Positions 25,351-38,151 are shown, numbered from the stretch's first letter. The stretch: 64,000 bases of DNA from Struthidea cinerea (GCA_013397865.1 VZTI01003778.1:1462573-1526572), one strand, 5' to 3'. A program made the numbers and translations. The notes: a model not told the origin generated them from the letters alone.

Positions 25351-28051
25351 ATCCTTAAATGTCTTTTCCACTTATTTTTCAAATTAATTTCTCAAACATT
25401 TTCTTGGCTGCACTAACAAGTAGATTAGATTATATCACATGGAATTTCTACTGGCCACACAACTTGCTCAGTCACATTTTTGGTCAGCTCGTTCAGTATT
25501 TAGCTGATGGTATTTCAGTGTCACATGTTACCTTTCCATTTGGTTACTGAAGAAAGTAATCCAAATGTCATTTAAAAAAAGGCCCATCATGTCTATACTT
25601 TCTTTAAACAAAGGTGTTAGAGTGTTCTGGGGTAATAATACAACATAAGTATCACCATACCCACACCTTCATCCACTTTCCTATAACAATTTTTTAGATT
25701 TACTAATTTTACATTTGCCTTTTTGCAGACCTAAAAAGGAAAAATGTCCTTAAGATCAATACCACCATGAGCCCATCATGTTGCTAATCTCCTACATTGC
25801 TCTCCCATGTGAGGGCACAGTCAGCAGAGTCCTGTCGTCAATATCTTGGTATTCCACGATCTTACTATTAAATCCTAGATTCACCTGTGTTTGCAATTTA
25901 CCTCAAAGAGAGCATCAGTGCGACACTGAAGTGATTCAGACTGAAGGATGTAGCTAAAAGAGCACAGGTAAATTGAAACAACCAAAAAAAAGCAAAAACA
26001 AACCCAGAAAAATTTATCAGTGGCAAATTAACCTGCTCGCACATCTGCAGGTTAATTGCTCAGATAACTATATGCCACTCGCACTCCTGATTGTAACACC
26101 TCCTACATGGCGCTCTGAAGAAGCCACACCTCACAGTCTGGAACTTCTTTCTTTTTTTTAAGAAAATCAGGGTAAGTATTTTACTAATCAGCTTTTACTC
26201 TGGAATCCTACAAGATTTTATATAAAATGTTATGCATATCATAAGTAAATAGCCCAGAAAACACTAAGTAGCAAAGTGACAAGATAAGATACCTATTTCA
26301 AGATGAGCTTTACATTCATTATAATGATTCAGAAAAATCTGGGGGCACTTGTAGAAAATTCACCCAAACATCAGCTGAACAGTGAGAGCATGAGCTGAAC
26401 TTGACAAATTGTTAGAAAATTACTAGCAAACAAGCAGAAGACTGTGGCATGTGCTCAAGGTACAGCTGCTAAGAAAGCAGGCAGGGTATATCTCATATTT
26501 GTACTGTTACTAATAATTCTGCCTATCTGCAGCTCAGTAGACTTGGAGACATCACAAAGACCCAAATGTGGCTTTCATCTAGGGCACAATGCCCATCCTT
26601 AAGTCCCTGAAGAGTTCAACCACCAGTAGGATAAGATACTTCTGACTTATTTTAGCCAAGCTGTATTGCAAATTGTAAGGATGACTTTGATAAGCAGCAG
26701 AAATTATATTTCCTTCTTTTCCTTATAGCCCAACACATCAAACTAACCCCACAGTTACATAACATTCAGTCACAACAGAAGTCACAGAGGTATGTTGGGA
26801 GATAAATACAGAGGCAGTAAACAAACAGATTGAAAATTGTGACAAAAAAGCCACCAAAATTTCACCCTTTTCATAACGACACAGGTTTAAAAGCAAGAAA
26901 ATACAAAGAAAAGGTTTTAGCTTTATTATACTTTAAATGGCTACTACACAAGCTTAAAAAAACAAAACCAAACCAGTAGAGTAGCATAGGCCAGCAGAAC
27001 CAATTCATCTAGTTAAATGACACCAAGATATGCCATTCATATAACTAATGAGGATTAACATGCTGATGACATTCTAAAGATAGCATTGTTAAATAAGCCA
27101 AATATATCCCAGGAATCAAGCTTAATATATAATGCCAATCTATGTCCATCAATTAGGATGACACAGAGTGCTAAAAATACACAAATCTGCAACAACCATT
27201 GGTCCTCTGAACACAGTCCAGCTCTCTAAACCTACAGGCTATGGACACAGGCTGATAGAGGTGGCCTGTAAAGTCCAATAGTGCTTGTAGACAGCAGTGC
27301 TCAGTTAGCACAGCCTGCCAGGAGCATAATATTCTTTCATTATCTGTATCTCTGTAAGGCACTTTGATCTACTAAACAGCTGTACATAAGAAATGTGTTA
27401 TTAGTTTTTCAAAGGCAATGCTTTTACTTAACTTAAAATTCATAATGGCAAAACACTTAAACATATCAATCTTCTAAATCAGCTTTTACGAGAAAAAGAA
27501 CTTCTGGGAAACTAGATTAAAAAGCCTCTCCTGAGAAGCCATTTGCAACAGAATGTTTCCTACATGGAAATGCATCCTGAGCTGCGCAAGCAGTACTAGT
27601 TCAACAACCTTGAACAGCACATGACCAAAATTGTCTCTAAGGGATGCAACCTGATGAGCTTCCTGTCAAACACGTAGGAGACAGAGAGCCAAAGGAAAGT
27701 AGGGAAGAAGAAAATCAAGCAAAACAACTTGGGAAAAAAACACCTCACATACTAGTTCAATACTTTCTAAAACATTTTGTTTTCAGACATTATACATGCA
27801 GTGGTGGGCAGGGAGAGGAGAGGAAATGAATGCAACACACAATTCGTTTTTGTAGAAGTCTGTCTGATTTAGTTTGACTAAAAGAGGCTACCACAGACAG
27901 CCAACATTAAAGATGGAAGCGCACTGCTAATAAACACCCTCGTAGCTGGTATCAGTATTATTCTTCCTTCCAAAATCCAGCAAAGTAACCAGTTATAGTG
28001 AGAACAACATAAAAGAGATCTAAGCCATGAGACAGAGCTGAGTAGGAATAC

Positions 28052-28241
28052 CTGGTGTGTTTCCGTTGCTGGCATGGGAGGAATTTCCTTCTGGTTTCCA
28101 TGAACGACAGTGCTGCAGCAACCTTGACAACTGTTCATAAGTGCCTGCAAATCAGTATTCTCCAGTTCCTTTTTCATCCTTGCAAGGTTTGAGTAGAGAT
28201 GCCAAGTGTATCTCTGGCATATCCATTCTTCCTCTGACAGA
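28052..28241 (-). other. Candidate coding exon, unidentified (low confidence)
   Basis: A 190-base minus-strand segment has TTTTTGCAG immediately upstream and CACCAG|GTATTC at its end. Its frame is one base plus 63 codons, ending in phase 0. The translation contains a mixed, charged, soluble-looking stretch, for example SEEEWICQRYTW and LARMKKELENTDLQALMN, suggesting a short amphipathic helix. The frame stays open from about 28290 to 27878, roughly the length chance allows in 64 kb of this composition. The pyrimidine tract before the acceptor is weak. I recognise no family. It could be a real internal exon of an unidentified minus-strand gene or a coincidence. Confidence 0.22.
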
Positions 28242-31200
28242 CTGCAAAAACTATCTTTGTTCTGCCATCCTTGTTTGCAGAATAGAAGCCTCTAACAACT
28301 GTGCTCTCAAGAAATAAGTAAAAGGCTAAACATCCAAGCTTACACATTTGTTCCTCCTTTTCTAGCCTCATAAGCAAACACAGCCCTGAAGAAATTGCTC
28401 CACAAAAAATAAATGTGTGTCAAAGAAAACTTAACAAGACTTTCAGCTAGACAATTGATCACCATCTTCAGCTGGTCACATGCTCAATTTAATCACTTTG
28501 GGATCAGATAATACAGCACCCATCACTGAAAAAGCAGCATCATTATCGTTGCTCATAAGCAAATCAAGAACGCAGCTGTGCATAAACCTATCAAGATTTA
28601 GGGTGCTTTACAGTTCTAAATAAATATTATGGACATCTATTAAGTATTTTGGTCCTCTTCTGCTTTTTGTGTGTTTTTTTCTTTATTTTCAGAGTGTTTC
28701 TTTAACATATAATTGGTTAAGATTTAAGTTTACCTGAGGCCTGCAAATATACCATATGTCTTACAATCTCTTGTTATAAAGACAACAAAAGAGAAGCAAA
28801 AAGCCTAATCCTTGTGGCTTCAGACATTGTGGAGCTAGCACTAGTCTTTTATCCAAGCCAGTTATAAGCATACCAACACAAACCTGAGAAACTAAGAGCA
28901 GCTAGACCAAATCGAGTAAAGGCATAGCAAGGCTAACAGTGAAGTGCATGACCAAGTAAAAAAGATGCAATTTAAAAAAAGGTTGAAGAGAGCAACTTTT
29001 GTCCCATATGTCCCAGTGCCTTCAACATCTCCAGAAGTAAACAACACTTTTTATTCTAGCCACTGCATCCAATAGTTACCCATGTCTCTAACTTTTATTG
29101 ATGCATCAGATCTCTCTCAGTGCATCCTTTGCATAGTCCCATGACACAGAACCCCACAACTAAGTCACCTGCTGCCTTGCAGAGCTGATCCCTTCTGTTA
29201 CCTTTTCAGCCTGTTGCCCCATAATTCTACATCTATCCACTGTGAAAATTTCATGTCCAAAACCAAAGGCTTTCGTGTTAACGTACATTTTTGGAAAAAA
29301 GTGATTGCAAACACAAGGTGTAGACTTGCCTTAATACATCTGTATTTCAAAATTATTGAGACACTTATTTTTATGTGTACAGAGCATAAGTACAGTTCTG
29401 GAAAATCCAAATAAATCCATATGCCTCATGAAGTGATAGAGAGTAGATGCCATATCCAATTGGATGTCCTGTATATCCAATTAGTGAAACTTTGCTATGA
29501 CAAGTACATATTCAACACATTAAGATTATGCTGTCATGCATGTTTCCTTGCATACAACTCAAAAAGGAAATCTTGACCACCTGATTTTACTGTAATCCAA
29601 AAGCAGAATTTCAAAAGAGCATTGCCCCAGCACCCTCTCAAAACAAGCTCCTACTACATTTATAGTCTGTAAAAGCTCTAAAGAACAAGGTGCATTACTC
29701 CCTGTCTGTTCTGTGAATACTCTGATACTCCAAAGGCAAGAAGCAAGCAGACACCTCACAATGAGGGGGATGTCTCATGCATTTTGACATTTCTTTGGAA
29801 AGAAGTCTTTGCATCTTTGTCCTGCAGGAAGTTGTTTGTTGTTTTTTATTTGTCGTACACAAGTATTCAAATACGCATCAGTGCAACTCTGTAGCGGGGA
29901 TCATGTTTGAGATTTAAAAATGGAAGTCTAAAAATAAACTGAGATGATATAACTTCAGGTTCTGGAGGCAAGTACGTGATTAAATAACTTCTCATCTGAA
30001 AGAAGGTTTTCTTCCTGATAGGAAAGAATGAAACTGCATACATTCTCATTTCAGTTAATTCCTTAGATCCTGCTCAGTTTTTCTTATATAAAATATAAAT
30101 GGTGTAGCTACCCCACTTGCTAATTTCAGACTTGCTCACTAACGTTCAGTGGAAAGATCTTCCATGGAGAGCACTTAATGCTTCTACGTCTGCATGTGGT
30201 CCATGATGGGATACGGACCCCATATGAGTTGAGATTATCCTGTTTGAAAAGCGAGAACATCCATTGCCTCAAGCCAGCTGGAAAATGCTTGAGGAAAAAT
30301 GGAGAATACTTTCAGCAGTAGAATTTTTAATTCTAAGAAAGCCTATTTTGAAATTAGCAACAAGTTACAAGGTTCAAATTTAAGTGTTTGAAAATTAAGC
30401 AGGCTGCATTAAGAGAAAGACGTCAGGTTGGAAGAATTCAGTAATTTTCCTCAATGTGTAGGTCTGAGAAGTCACGCATGACAGAAAAAAATTCTAAGAG
30501 CTTCTAGAGATGTTGTGAGAAAACACCAAAACCAAGAAAAACCTTAGTTTCTTTTGGATACAGCTTAATGTCTAGTAAACAAGCGCAGAAATCTCAACAG
30601 TGGTTGCAAAGGTAAGGATGCAATTTTGCAGCTATTAAGAGATGGAGTAGGCACACAGTTTTGTAAGACCATTTAATTATGTAGAGACGGAAAAAAATGA
30701 AGATTTGAGGCTATAACATAAGACTCATGAAACGGCACATTAGAGAAGGCATAGTCAAAACACAGAAATAAAGTGCTTTCTGAACATTTGCTGCAAATGT
30801 GTATCAGATTTAAAACCAGCAATCCCTTCCTGCTCCTTCGTGGTGTATAGCTTTGCTGTGGACTGCTGAGTAGCTGTCATGCTATGCAGCCTGGCTGCTT
30901 TCCAGTCCTGGGTGAAGCAATCCCCACAGCATTTGCATGAAAGAAATGATGGGTTCCTTTGATGTGAATGATCTTGAGTGAATAAAAGGTGGGTTTGGGT
31001 TTTTCTGGCCTTTATAAGCATTCTTTGTCGATGCCTCTTGCTCACAAGTAAAAACCTGTGCCAGGTGTCCCAGAAAGTCACATAAATGTTTAAATATTCT
31101 CTCTGAAGCCCCATGAAGAAAATGTCCATTCCTCACATCTTATGTTATAACTAGCCTTCACAGAAGGGATTGCCCTCAGCTTTTTCAATAGCCATTTTTT

Positions 31201-32859
31201 TGTATATTCAGGAATTGTCATCTGCAAGTATGCTGTGAAAAAGACAATTCCTTTGATAGAACACAAGTGTTTTTTATCGAAATGCATTTGTTGGTTTAAC
31301 TTTACAGCTTTAGACAGTTTCTGCAAATAATTTCTGATAATTACTTAAATGTTATTTCATATGAAAGTCATTACTACTAAAATCTACAGTATCCCACCAG
31401 CAAGAAAAAAAAAAAAAAAGAAGTGTGCAAAGTTGCAAGCACAGCTCATCTATTGTTTCTGACTCAAGCAGGGTTGCAAATGCTGGAGACTATTGGCATT
31501 TTGAAATGTCTGGAGACTCCTGCAGATTTCTAGAATTACATGGTATGGCTCTTGGTGTTCCACAGATACCACAGCTGATTTACAAAAAAAAAAAAAAATT
31601 AAAAATGCATTTCTCAAAAATATGTGTATGCAGCATGCCTTACTGAAAACAGGAAATCCATACACCCATGGCTTCATAGTCAAGCACGCAGAGCCACACA
31701 GTCACTGGGAGTTTAGATCAGGTATAAATTTTGCACCCTAAACAACATATCAGAGAGGGTGTGATGCATGATATTCTCCAAATGTTTTCTGGTCTACTCA
31801 AGTCCATCTCTACTCTGAAGTTTACTTGTCTGTAACAAAAGTCCACTAGCATTAGAGGTTTATAGAAGAAGAATAGCATGTCTACCATGAAAAGCAAGTT
31901 ATGTTAAAACAAGATTCAAACCAATAATCTAGGAAATCATTAACCTGACTGGGAAGAACTCCCACCCTGTCAGTTTATGTCCCCTGACAATTTAGTCCTG
32001 GCTGTGACACCGGCAAATCCATGCAGAAGATTTTTGAAAACAAGGGGACCTTGAAGAATTCTGTGTAGAAGTGGTTTGGTAGCAAATCAGTAAAGATTTT
32101 TTAGTATCTGCAAAAGGCCCTTGACCTTCACCACTGAGGTGGGATGTAGGGACAGCCTCACCCCTCTTTCATGCTGGCCAACGATTATATCAACCTGTTT
32201 GTATTCTGACACCAGTGGAATCACTTTGTGGCTTCAAGACTTGGTCAAGAACAAGTTAAGTGTGCTTTTGGCTTCCTCGCCCTTGATCTTCTTTTCCACA
32301 GCTTGTTTTCTGCCCTCCCACTTTTTTTGTCCCACCTCCATCTGCATCCATGCTGTGTCAAGATGTGCACCACACCACCTGCCCTAGTGGAAGGGATAAC
32401 AGCTGACGTTTGGTGAAAGCTTGCTCTCCTTCTGTGCAGAGACCAAGCAGTCACAAAGTAATGCGACCTTTAAGGCAAGACCTGGAGTGCCGTCACTATT
32501 TATACTATTTTACTTTTCCAAATTTTTTTGCAATGAGGTTGAAAAATAACCAGTGTAACTAGAAAGTGAGCATGAACCCAAAATATTAGAAGAATACAGA
32601 AAAGGTATTTGTCCCAGTTTTGGAGCATGTGGTTATTTCATAAGATGAGAAAAATATGTTCGATCCTAAGACTTTCCCAGAAGTTTAGATCCAAACCTAG
32701 GAAAATAATTTGTCGAAGAACAAAGCATTATTTCAGTAAAATAAATCTGGTAGATGCAGTAATTTCTTAAGGTACAAAAATAAAACATTTGAACACAGAT
32801 CTAATCTTCAATGTCTTACAGTGATTGGAAAAATACAGGCTGGAAAACAGATCAAATAT

Positions 32860-32889
32860 CTTTTTTTCTTTCTTTTTTTTTTTTTTTTT
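32860..32889. repeat. T-rich pyrimidine tract
   Basis: Mostly T with two C interruptions, ending in a run of 17 T. A simple low-complexity tract. Confidence 0.9.
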
Positions 32890-33829
32890 GTTGTCTATAA
32901 TTGCAAAGGTTGCAAATACTAAAGCTTTATATAAGCATGAAAATTCCCATTGAAGATAACAAACCTTTCTTTAGGGCAACCACCAAAACCTAGGAAAGTT
33001 TAGTCTCCTAGCTCCATGACCAACACAAATATCCATCTCTTCAACAGTATCTACAGAGAAAACAGCACTGGTTGCTCAGGCACCATAAAAATTTTGTCTG
33101 CTCCCAAAATTAGGGCCAAGACTCTTCCGGCTTTAACGAGCTCATTTTTGTACAGGTTAAATCAATTGAGTTAAATTTAACTGCTGGAAAATTATGAATG
33201 GGATGTCCAAGCAGAGCTTGCCTAAACTAATCTTCTTCTCAAACAGCTCTAAATTTAACCAGGATATATTTTTATTTAAACAAGACATGCAGACATTTCT
33301 GGGATAGCTTAAACACTCTCCATTATTTAACCTCTATGTTTTCAAATGCTGTAGTAAAAAAAGTCTTCTTAATATATGCTGGGGCAGTTAAGTTCCTGTA
33401 AAGTATTCACAGCATCTTTGCTCTTCTTTATTCAAAATAGAAAAGGCAGAAAGTCATTGGGAAGTTTTTTGGGGGGTTGTCTTTTTGATTTTTTCCCCCA
33501 TTTTAAATACATACTTACATAGCCTTACACTAGTACTCTGGGTCAGTTTTCTACAATATTGTTGTTAAGACTCAGCCACAAATGAATTTCCAGTGCAGAA
33601 AAAAAATGGCAACATAGAAGTGCATTTTTGAAGCAAGCAAATAGGGAAAAAAAAGTAAATGGTCTTCCAGGCTTATTCCTCCACATTGTTTACCTACATT
33701 ACTCTTCTGACATGCTACTGGGGACACAGAAGTGTTCTGTTATACAAAAGTTATGTTCAATCACTCTCAAAGCGCCACAATTTTCTGCTCCAAATCCCTT
33801 TCTAAAGCTCTCCTGTACCAAAACCTTAC

Positions 33830-33992
33830 CAAAAAACCCAAAAAAACCCAAAAAAAAAAAAAAAAACAACAACAACAAACAAACAAACAAACAAACAAAC
33901 AAACAAACAAACAAACAAACAAACAAACAAACAAACAAACAAACAAACAAACAAACAAACAAACAAACAAAAAAAAACAACAAAAAAAAAAA
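33830..33992. repeat. Poly(A) plus perfect (CAAA)24 microsatellite
   Basis: The block starts with A-rich DNA containing two CCC interruptions and then A17 at 33850-33866. Four CAA-type units follow, then 24 consecutive perfect CAAA units at 33876-33971, and it closes with A-rich sequence to about 33992. The absence of T throughout the array leaves reading frames open on both strands. The resulting K/Q/T/N-rich and V/C/L/F-rich frames (93-157 codons) are artefacts, not genes. Twenty-four uninterrupted units suggest a recently expanded, length-variable locus. The poly(A) start could be a retroelement tail, but no body is recognisable. Confidence 0.98.
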
Positions 33993-35387
33993 CATAACTT
34001 TGAGCCCAATGGAAGTGCAAATTTTATATCAGTGGCTACTGTGGTCATTCACTGTATTTTCCTTGCAACCACTGAGACCTTTTTTTAAACTATATCCATG
34101 AAGTATCTTTTGTAAGAGAGTCCTAGGTTTCATAAAGTGCCATGTCTCTGATGAAAAATATATTTAAACAATGGCACTCTAACCAACAGGAAAGAATTCA
34201 GAATTGGGGAAAATAAAGAGGGCTAGGGGTGGAAATCAGCCAGTTATTTTCACAAGAGGCTAGAAAGGTTGTAGGATTTTGTGCACCAAGACTTCATTGT
34301 AAGTACCATTTCAGTGCTGAAGTAATCAAAAAGGTTTATCCTAATAAGCTTGGTTTTCAATGGTACCAAGATATACCCTGGTCTTGAAATTAATAAATTC
34401 AGTCCATTTTAATACTTTCTACAATGTATTCCATTTAATTGCTGGATAAAGAATGTGCTCTTTAATTATGTACAGAGACACCCTGGGTTTAACAAAAAAT
34501 AAAGTGTAATCCAGAAACTGGAAATGGTAGGTGACTAATAGCATTTACATTTTCAATAATCATGGTCAAGTTTTCTTTGTGTAGAGCTCTAGATAAACTC
34601 AAGAGATGATTACCTTAATTAAGGAATTTACAGATCTTTTTTCTTTAGAGACAATCTATTTGGCAGAGATTTGCAGTCTCTTGAATGAGCTCCCTCCAAT
34701 CCTCTGAAATAGCTATCTTCCGCTCATTAGGTTCCCAACTAGCATGCACATGCAACTGATACTGGTGTCAGTCAAAGCCCTAACCCAGTCAAATGGTCCT
34801 TGCAAATAGAGATATTTTCTGGCATCTGACTTCACGAGGTACATGAGGACGTTTCCAGTCCCAGGGGAGGGAGCAGACTCCAGCAAGACCCAACCCACCA
34901 GATGCTCTAACATTACACAGCCAACTGCTCCAGTTACAGTCCCAGCTACATCCAGAATTATACTAAGTAATGTCTTTGACGACAGAGGAGGAAAATCTAG
35001 ACTTACACAGATATAACTGAAATCAGACTATTTCTTCTCACCAAGGAGAAAGAATCACTCCAGTCAAAGTCTGTGCTTTACATGACACAACTGGATGTAT
35101 CACAGATATACAAAAGCAGATTATCCATTCCTAGGAAAGATGGGTTAGAGACAGCACACAAGCTTGCTTTATAAACTATCTTCCTTACTGACATCTACAT
35201 CTAAGGTTTCAACTGGGAATGAGAGCATCTAATCACATGCCATAGACTTGGAAGAAACCTAAAGACATGGCCCAATTATCAATCCATGCCTGTTCCAAAC
35301 AAGTAGTGAAAATAGCTGTTCTAGCCGTAATATGACATCCAAGTCTAAAATAAAGTTATATCCTGATTAAACCAATGCTCACTAGAG

Positions 35388-35510
35388 AAGTCACAGAATC
35401 AATGGAAGTTTGCAAATCAGTGATTTGGGGTGCCCAATTTGAAATACTCAAGAAACAGGATTTTGAGAAGATGGGTGTGGGGGAGGTGCTGATCCTCTCA
35501 GACTGTACGT
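35388..35510. mobile_element. Probable old amniote interspersed repeat relic
   Basis: The phrases 'caatggaagtttgcaaatca', 'ggggtgcccaatttgaaata', 'aagaaacaggattttgagaa' and 'ggaggtgctgatcctc' resemble an ancient dispersed repeat common in turtle, crocodile and bird DNA. In that repeat, 'ggtgcccaa-ttgaaacac' is followed by 'gattttcagaagtgctgagcac'. I cannot name the family from memory, and the copy is highly diverged. Confidence 0.4.
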
Positions 35511-36149
35511 ACAAACAATTGGGCTATCACCATAGTTAGACTATCCTCAGTGAGAAAACATGGAGATAGTATCTGCCTTCTATATTGTTATTTACTCTGC
35601 GAACCACAATGTGGTGTGCAACACATTTGAGAAAACTGATTCAAGAGGAAAGGGGACATTCAATTATATTAGAAGAGTTTACACTGATTTTATCACCATT
35701 CATGCAGTTCATTGTCACAAGTTAAAAAAAAAAATAAACCCAAACACTACTATCCAAAGGCAAATCAAATCTGGACACAGCTAAGAATATTCGGAGGAGT
35801 TAGAGTCACCAACCTAAGAAGACTGCTGGAAAGGATAAAAGCTCCTGCTTCGGTTTTAGCTCAATTTCTCATTAGAAGGGATTAGAATGAAATTTTCATA
35901 GAAGCCTCTAATTCCTATGGGGTCTACCATCCTCATCTCAAGCATCTGGTATGGTCATCAGAGAAATGGTAGTACACTAGACAGACCACAAGCACAATCC
36001 AATATGGCAATTACTACACATTTTCTTCTGCTTGATAAAAAGTTAAACAGTCCATCTGAAGCTGCTGTCAAAACTCAATCTTGGAACAAAGCACCAAATA
36101 AACATTTGTTTATGGACAACAGAAAGACCAAATATGCTCACTAGCAATT

Positions 36150-36225
36150 TAAATTCCAGAGATGTGAGATTACCTGCCCAAATCACAGTATATCCCATCA
36201 AACCCTTTGAGTGCTCTTTTTTGAA
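36150..36225 (-). mobile_element. Possible MIR-like relic, antisense
   Basis: The words 'gtgagattacctgcccaaat' and 'cacagta' parallel the antisense MIR phrase 'gttaagtgacttgcccaagg' and 'tcacacagcta'. A gagtgctct-like phrase follows downstream. The match is short, so this is only a suggestion. Confidence 0.28.
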
Positions 36226-36530
36226 AAGCTACTATGAGAAATATTTCTTCAGGTTGCAGGGAAAACTGGTATCATCACTGGGCTGTATAGTTGGGTCAGG
36301 AAAAGGCAGAGTTCACTGTTTTATTTTTTAGATCAATGTGGACATTTCAGTAGGATTTTGCTTCTCAGTGAGAAAGGGCAAAGAAACAAGCAGATGATTT
36401 TCTTCTAAATATCTTTTCTGTTCCTTTTGGGGCAAGAGGTACAGCAATCATCTCTCAGAACCAAATGAAAGAGAAAACAAAGAATATTTATATTGTGAAG
36501 TTACTAGGAATATGTTATACTTAAACTCAC

Positions 36531-36613
36531 CTTTAGCCAAATAGAGAAAAAGGGAGCAGAAGAAACTGCTGTTTCTCACTGCTTTATCCAAAACAATCAC
36601 TTTTAGTGATATG
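36531..36613 (-). other. Candidate coding exon, unidentified (low confidence)
   Basis: On the minus strand an uninterrupted T20 is followed directly by AG (36615-36614). Then come 83 bases ending in GCTAAAG and a consensus GTGAGT donor (36530-36525). The frame is one base, 27 codons, then one base. The translation includes LKVIVLDKAVRNSSFF and then a Leu/Tyr-rich end, and reads plausibly as protein. No stop occurs in this frame within the segment. The splice signals are among the best in the window, but the T20 tract may simply be a homopolymer that happens to precede AG. I recognise no protein family. The incoming phase is compatible with the outgoing phase of the candidate at 40993-41133. 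Confidence 0.22.
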
Positions 36614-36615
36614 CT

Positions 36616-36635
36616 AAAAAAAAAAAAAAAAAAAA
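36616..36635. repeat. A20 homopolymer
   Basis: Twenty consecutive A residues on the plus strand. On the minus strand this is the pyrimidine tract before the candidate exon at 36531-36613. Confidence 0.95.
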
Positions 36636-37911
36636 TCAAAAAATACTACTCACATGACCTCTAATTTCTTTTCAGGCCAGCACAAGAGTGTAGGGATTAC
36701 CTATTTTATTATTCTACCATTTTCATATAATTTAGCAAAAATACAAGATAGTTGAAACATGTTGTTCTTAGAATTGAAGTTAAAATTCATGCTCAGACCC
36801 TGAGAAACACAGCCCAGCATCTTGTATCAACCTTCAGGAAATTCTCTTAAATGCAGATACTGAAGTATGCCAATTGCAGCAGACACACAATGCCAGTGAT
36901 GGACTTTCTCTCAAGCACTTTGTCAGGGAAAAATGAGTATCACACATTAACCAATGCTAACATGTGACACTACATTATTGAACTGGCAGTAGCAATAAAC
37001 CAATTTTAAAAAGAAAATTTTAAAAATGCCTCTACACATACCCATTTTATGTCATTCCTGACACTGTACTTAGAGGTTGAAGTGAAATCACTTATGCTGA
37101 AAAAAAGAAAGAATGGGGTAAAATCCTATCAGTTGTCTCAGACAAGAAAACTTGAGAGCTTTTCTAGCTCCTTTTCCCCTAAGAACATGCTAAACCATGA
37201 GAAATGTAATGGCAGGAGGAACAGTGGGAGGACACTATTTATCAAGCAGATGAAATAACATTACTCACTTAAACTGTACAGCCCAGTACCTATAATGTGA
37301 AAAAAGTCTCTCTGGCTCTTGACTCGTATGAAACAGGGACAGTCATGCGAGAAAACACATTTGTAAAGATACTTTAATATTTCAAATCAGTAAGAAGCAA
37401 AAAGAAAGACAACAAAAGTGAAACACAGTCTTTCACAGCATCTTCTCCAATCAGAGCCTAGAGAATGGGACTCCACAATGAGAGCTCTGAAATGATCACT
37501 TCAGTTTTATGCCTTCACTCCCCAGCCTAGGCAGAAAAATTATACTTGTCCAGGTTAGTTATTTGAAATCTACAGGTAACAGGTGACTTTAAAATGTTGT
37601 TCTACAAGAACTGCCTCATTAGGAGTAATACTACAGAATTAATAAAAGATACTGTTTTCTCTCACTTGGTTAGTGACTGTTTTTCCCTGGTTTCTTTCTA
37701 CCTATTCAGTGACCAAAAATATTTCATATCATTTTGCTTATGTGTCTTATCGTCTGTTACTTACTAAGTAAAAAAGCCTGGTTCTCCTGGCTCTTACCTT
37801 TGATCCTATCCAAACAGATATGTAAAGTTCAGCGCTTAGTTGAAGGGGACCTCAGCAGTAGGATGAAGTCAGCATAAACTAAAGTGGAAACTTTCCCAAC
37901 CCTGAACACAC

Positions 37912-38151
37912 TCAAAAAGTACATTCTGTGCTGTTAATATCATGCGTTTCAGCAGGTGATAAATCTGGTGGTGATGAAGGTGCTTTAGAAACAGCTTCAA
38001 TCACATTAACAGTTTTACTCTTCAACAAAATAGGCAGGTAAGTTTGAAGACTATCTAGGGCTCTGAAAAACTGAGGAAGGCCTGAAGCAAATCTAGCATA
38101 ATATAAAGCTAAAAACACACTGGATATTTGCTTAGTCTTCCCTACAACAGA
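37912..38151 (-). other. Coding-like terminal frame, unidentified (low confidence)
   Basis: A minus-strand frame opens after an in-frame TAA at 38152-38154 and ends with TGA at 37912-37914. Many codons begin with G and end in T or A, which is a coding-like pattern. The middle reads GLPQFFRALDSLQTYLPILL, followed by a Ser/Pro-rich tail (SKAPSSPPDLSPAETHD), as in the disordered C-terminus of a real protein. There is no usable start methionine, so it would have to be a last exon. The upstream acceptor is weak (TGTTGTAG). About 80 open codons are not statistically remarkable here, and no family is recognised. Confidence 0.18.

Larger units (their letters stand above)
25351..33829. other. Unique A/T-rich non-coding DNA
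   Basis: No gene is identified. The best coding-like island is 28052-28241 on the minus strand, listed separately. Minus-strand frames at about 30755-31326 overlap in several phases and match nothing I know. Fifteen-base A runs lie at 31405-31419 and 31584-31598, and a T-rich pyrimidine tract at 32860-32889. None of these homopolymers has a recognisable retroelement body beside it. Confidence 0.65.

Noticed and set aside
33628..34101. Long plus- and minus-strand frames (93-157 codons) across the (CAAA)n array
   Set aside because: They are created by a tetranucleotide repeat that contains no stop codon in any frame; the peptides are pure repeat translation.
35225..35310. Possible antisense CR1-like tail (catagacttggaagaaacct)
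   Set aside because: The similarity is confined to a few words and could be chance.
37836..37870. Possible CR1 3' end on the minus strand (gttgaaggggacctcagcag on plus)
   Set aside because: Only about 30 bases resemble the CR1 tail, with no supporting body or terminal octamer.
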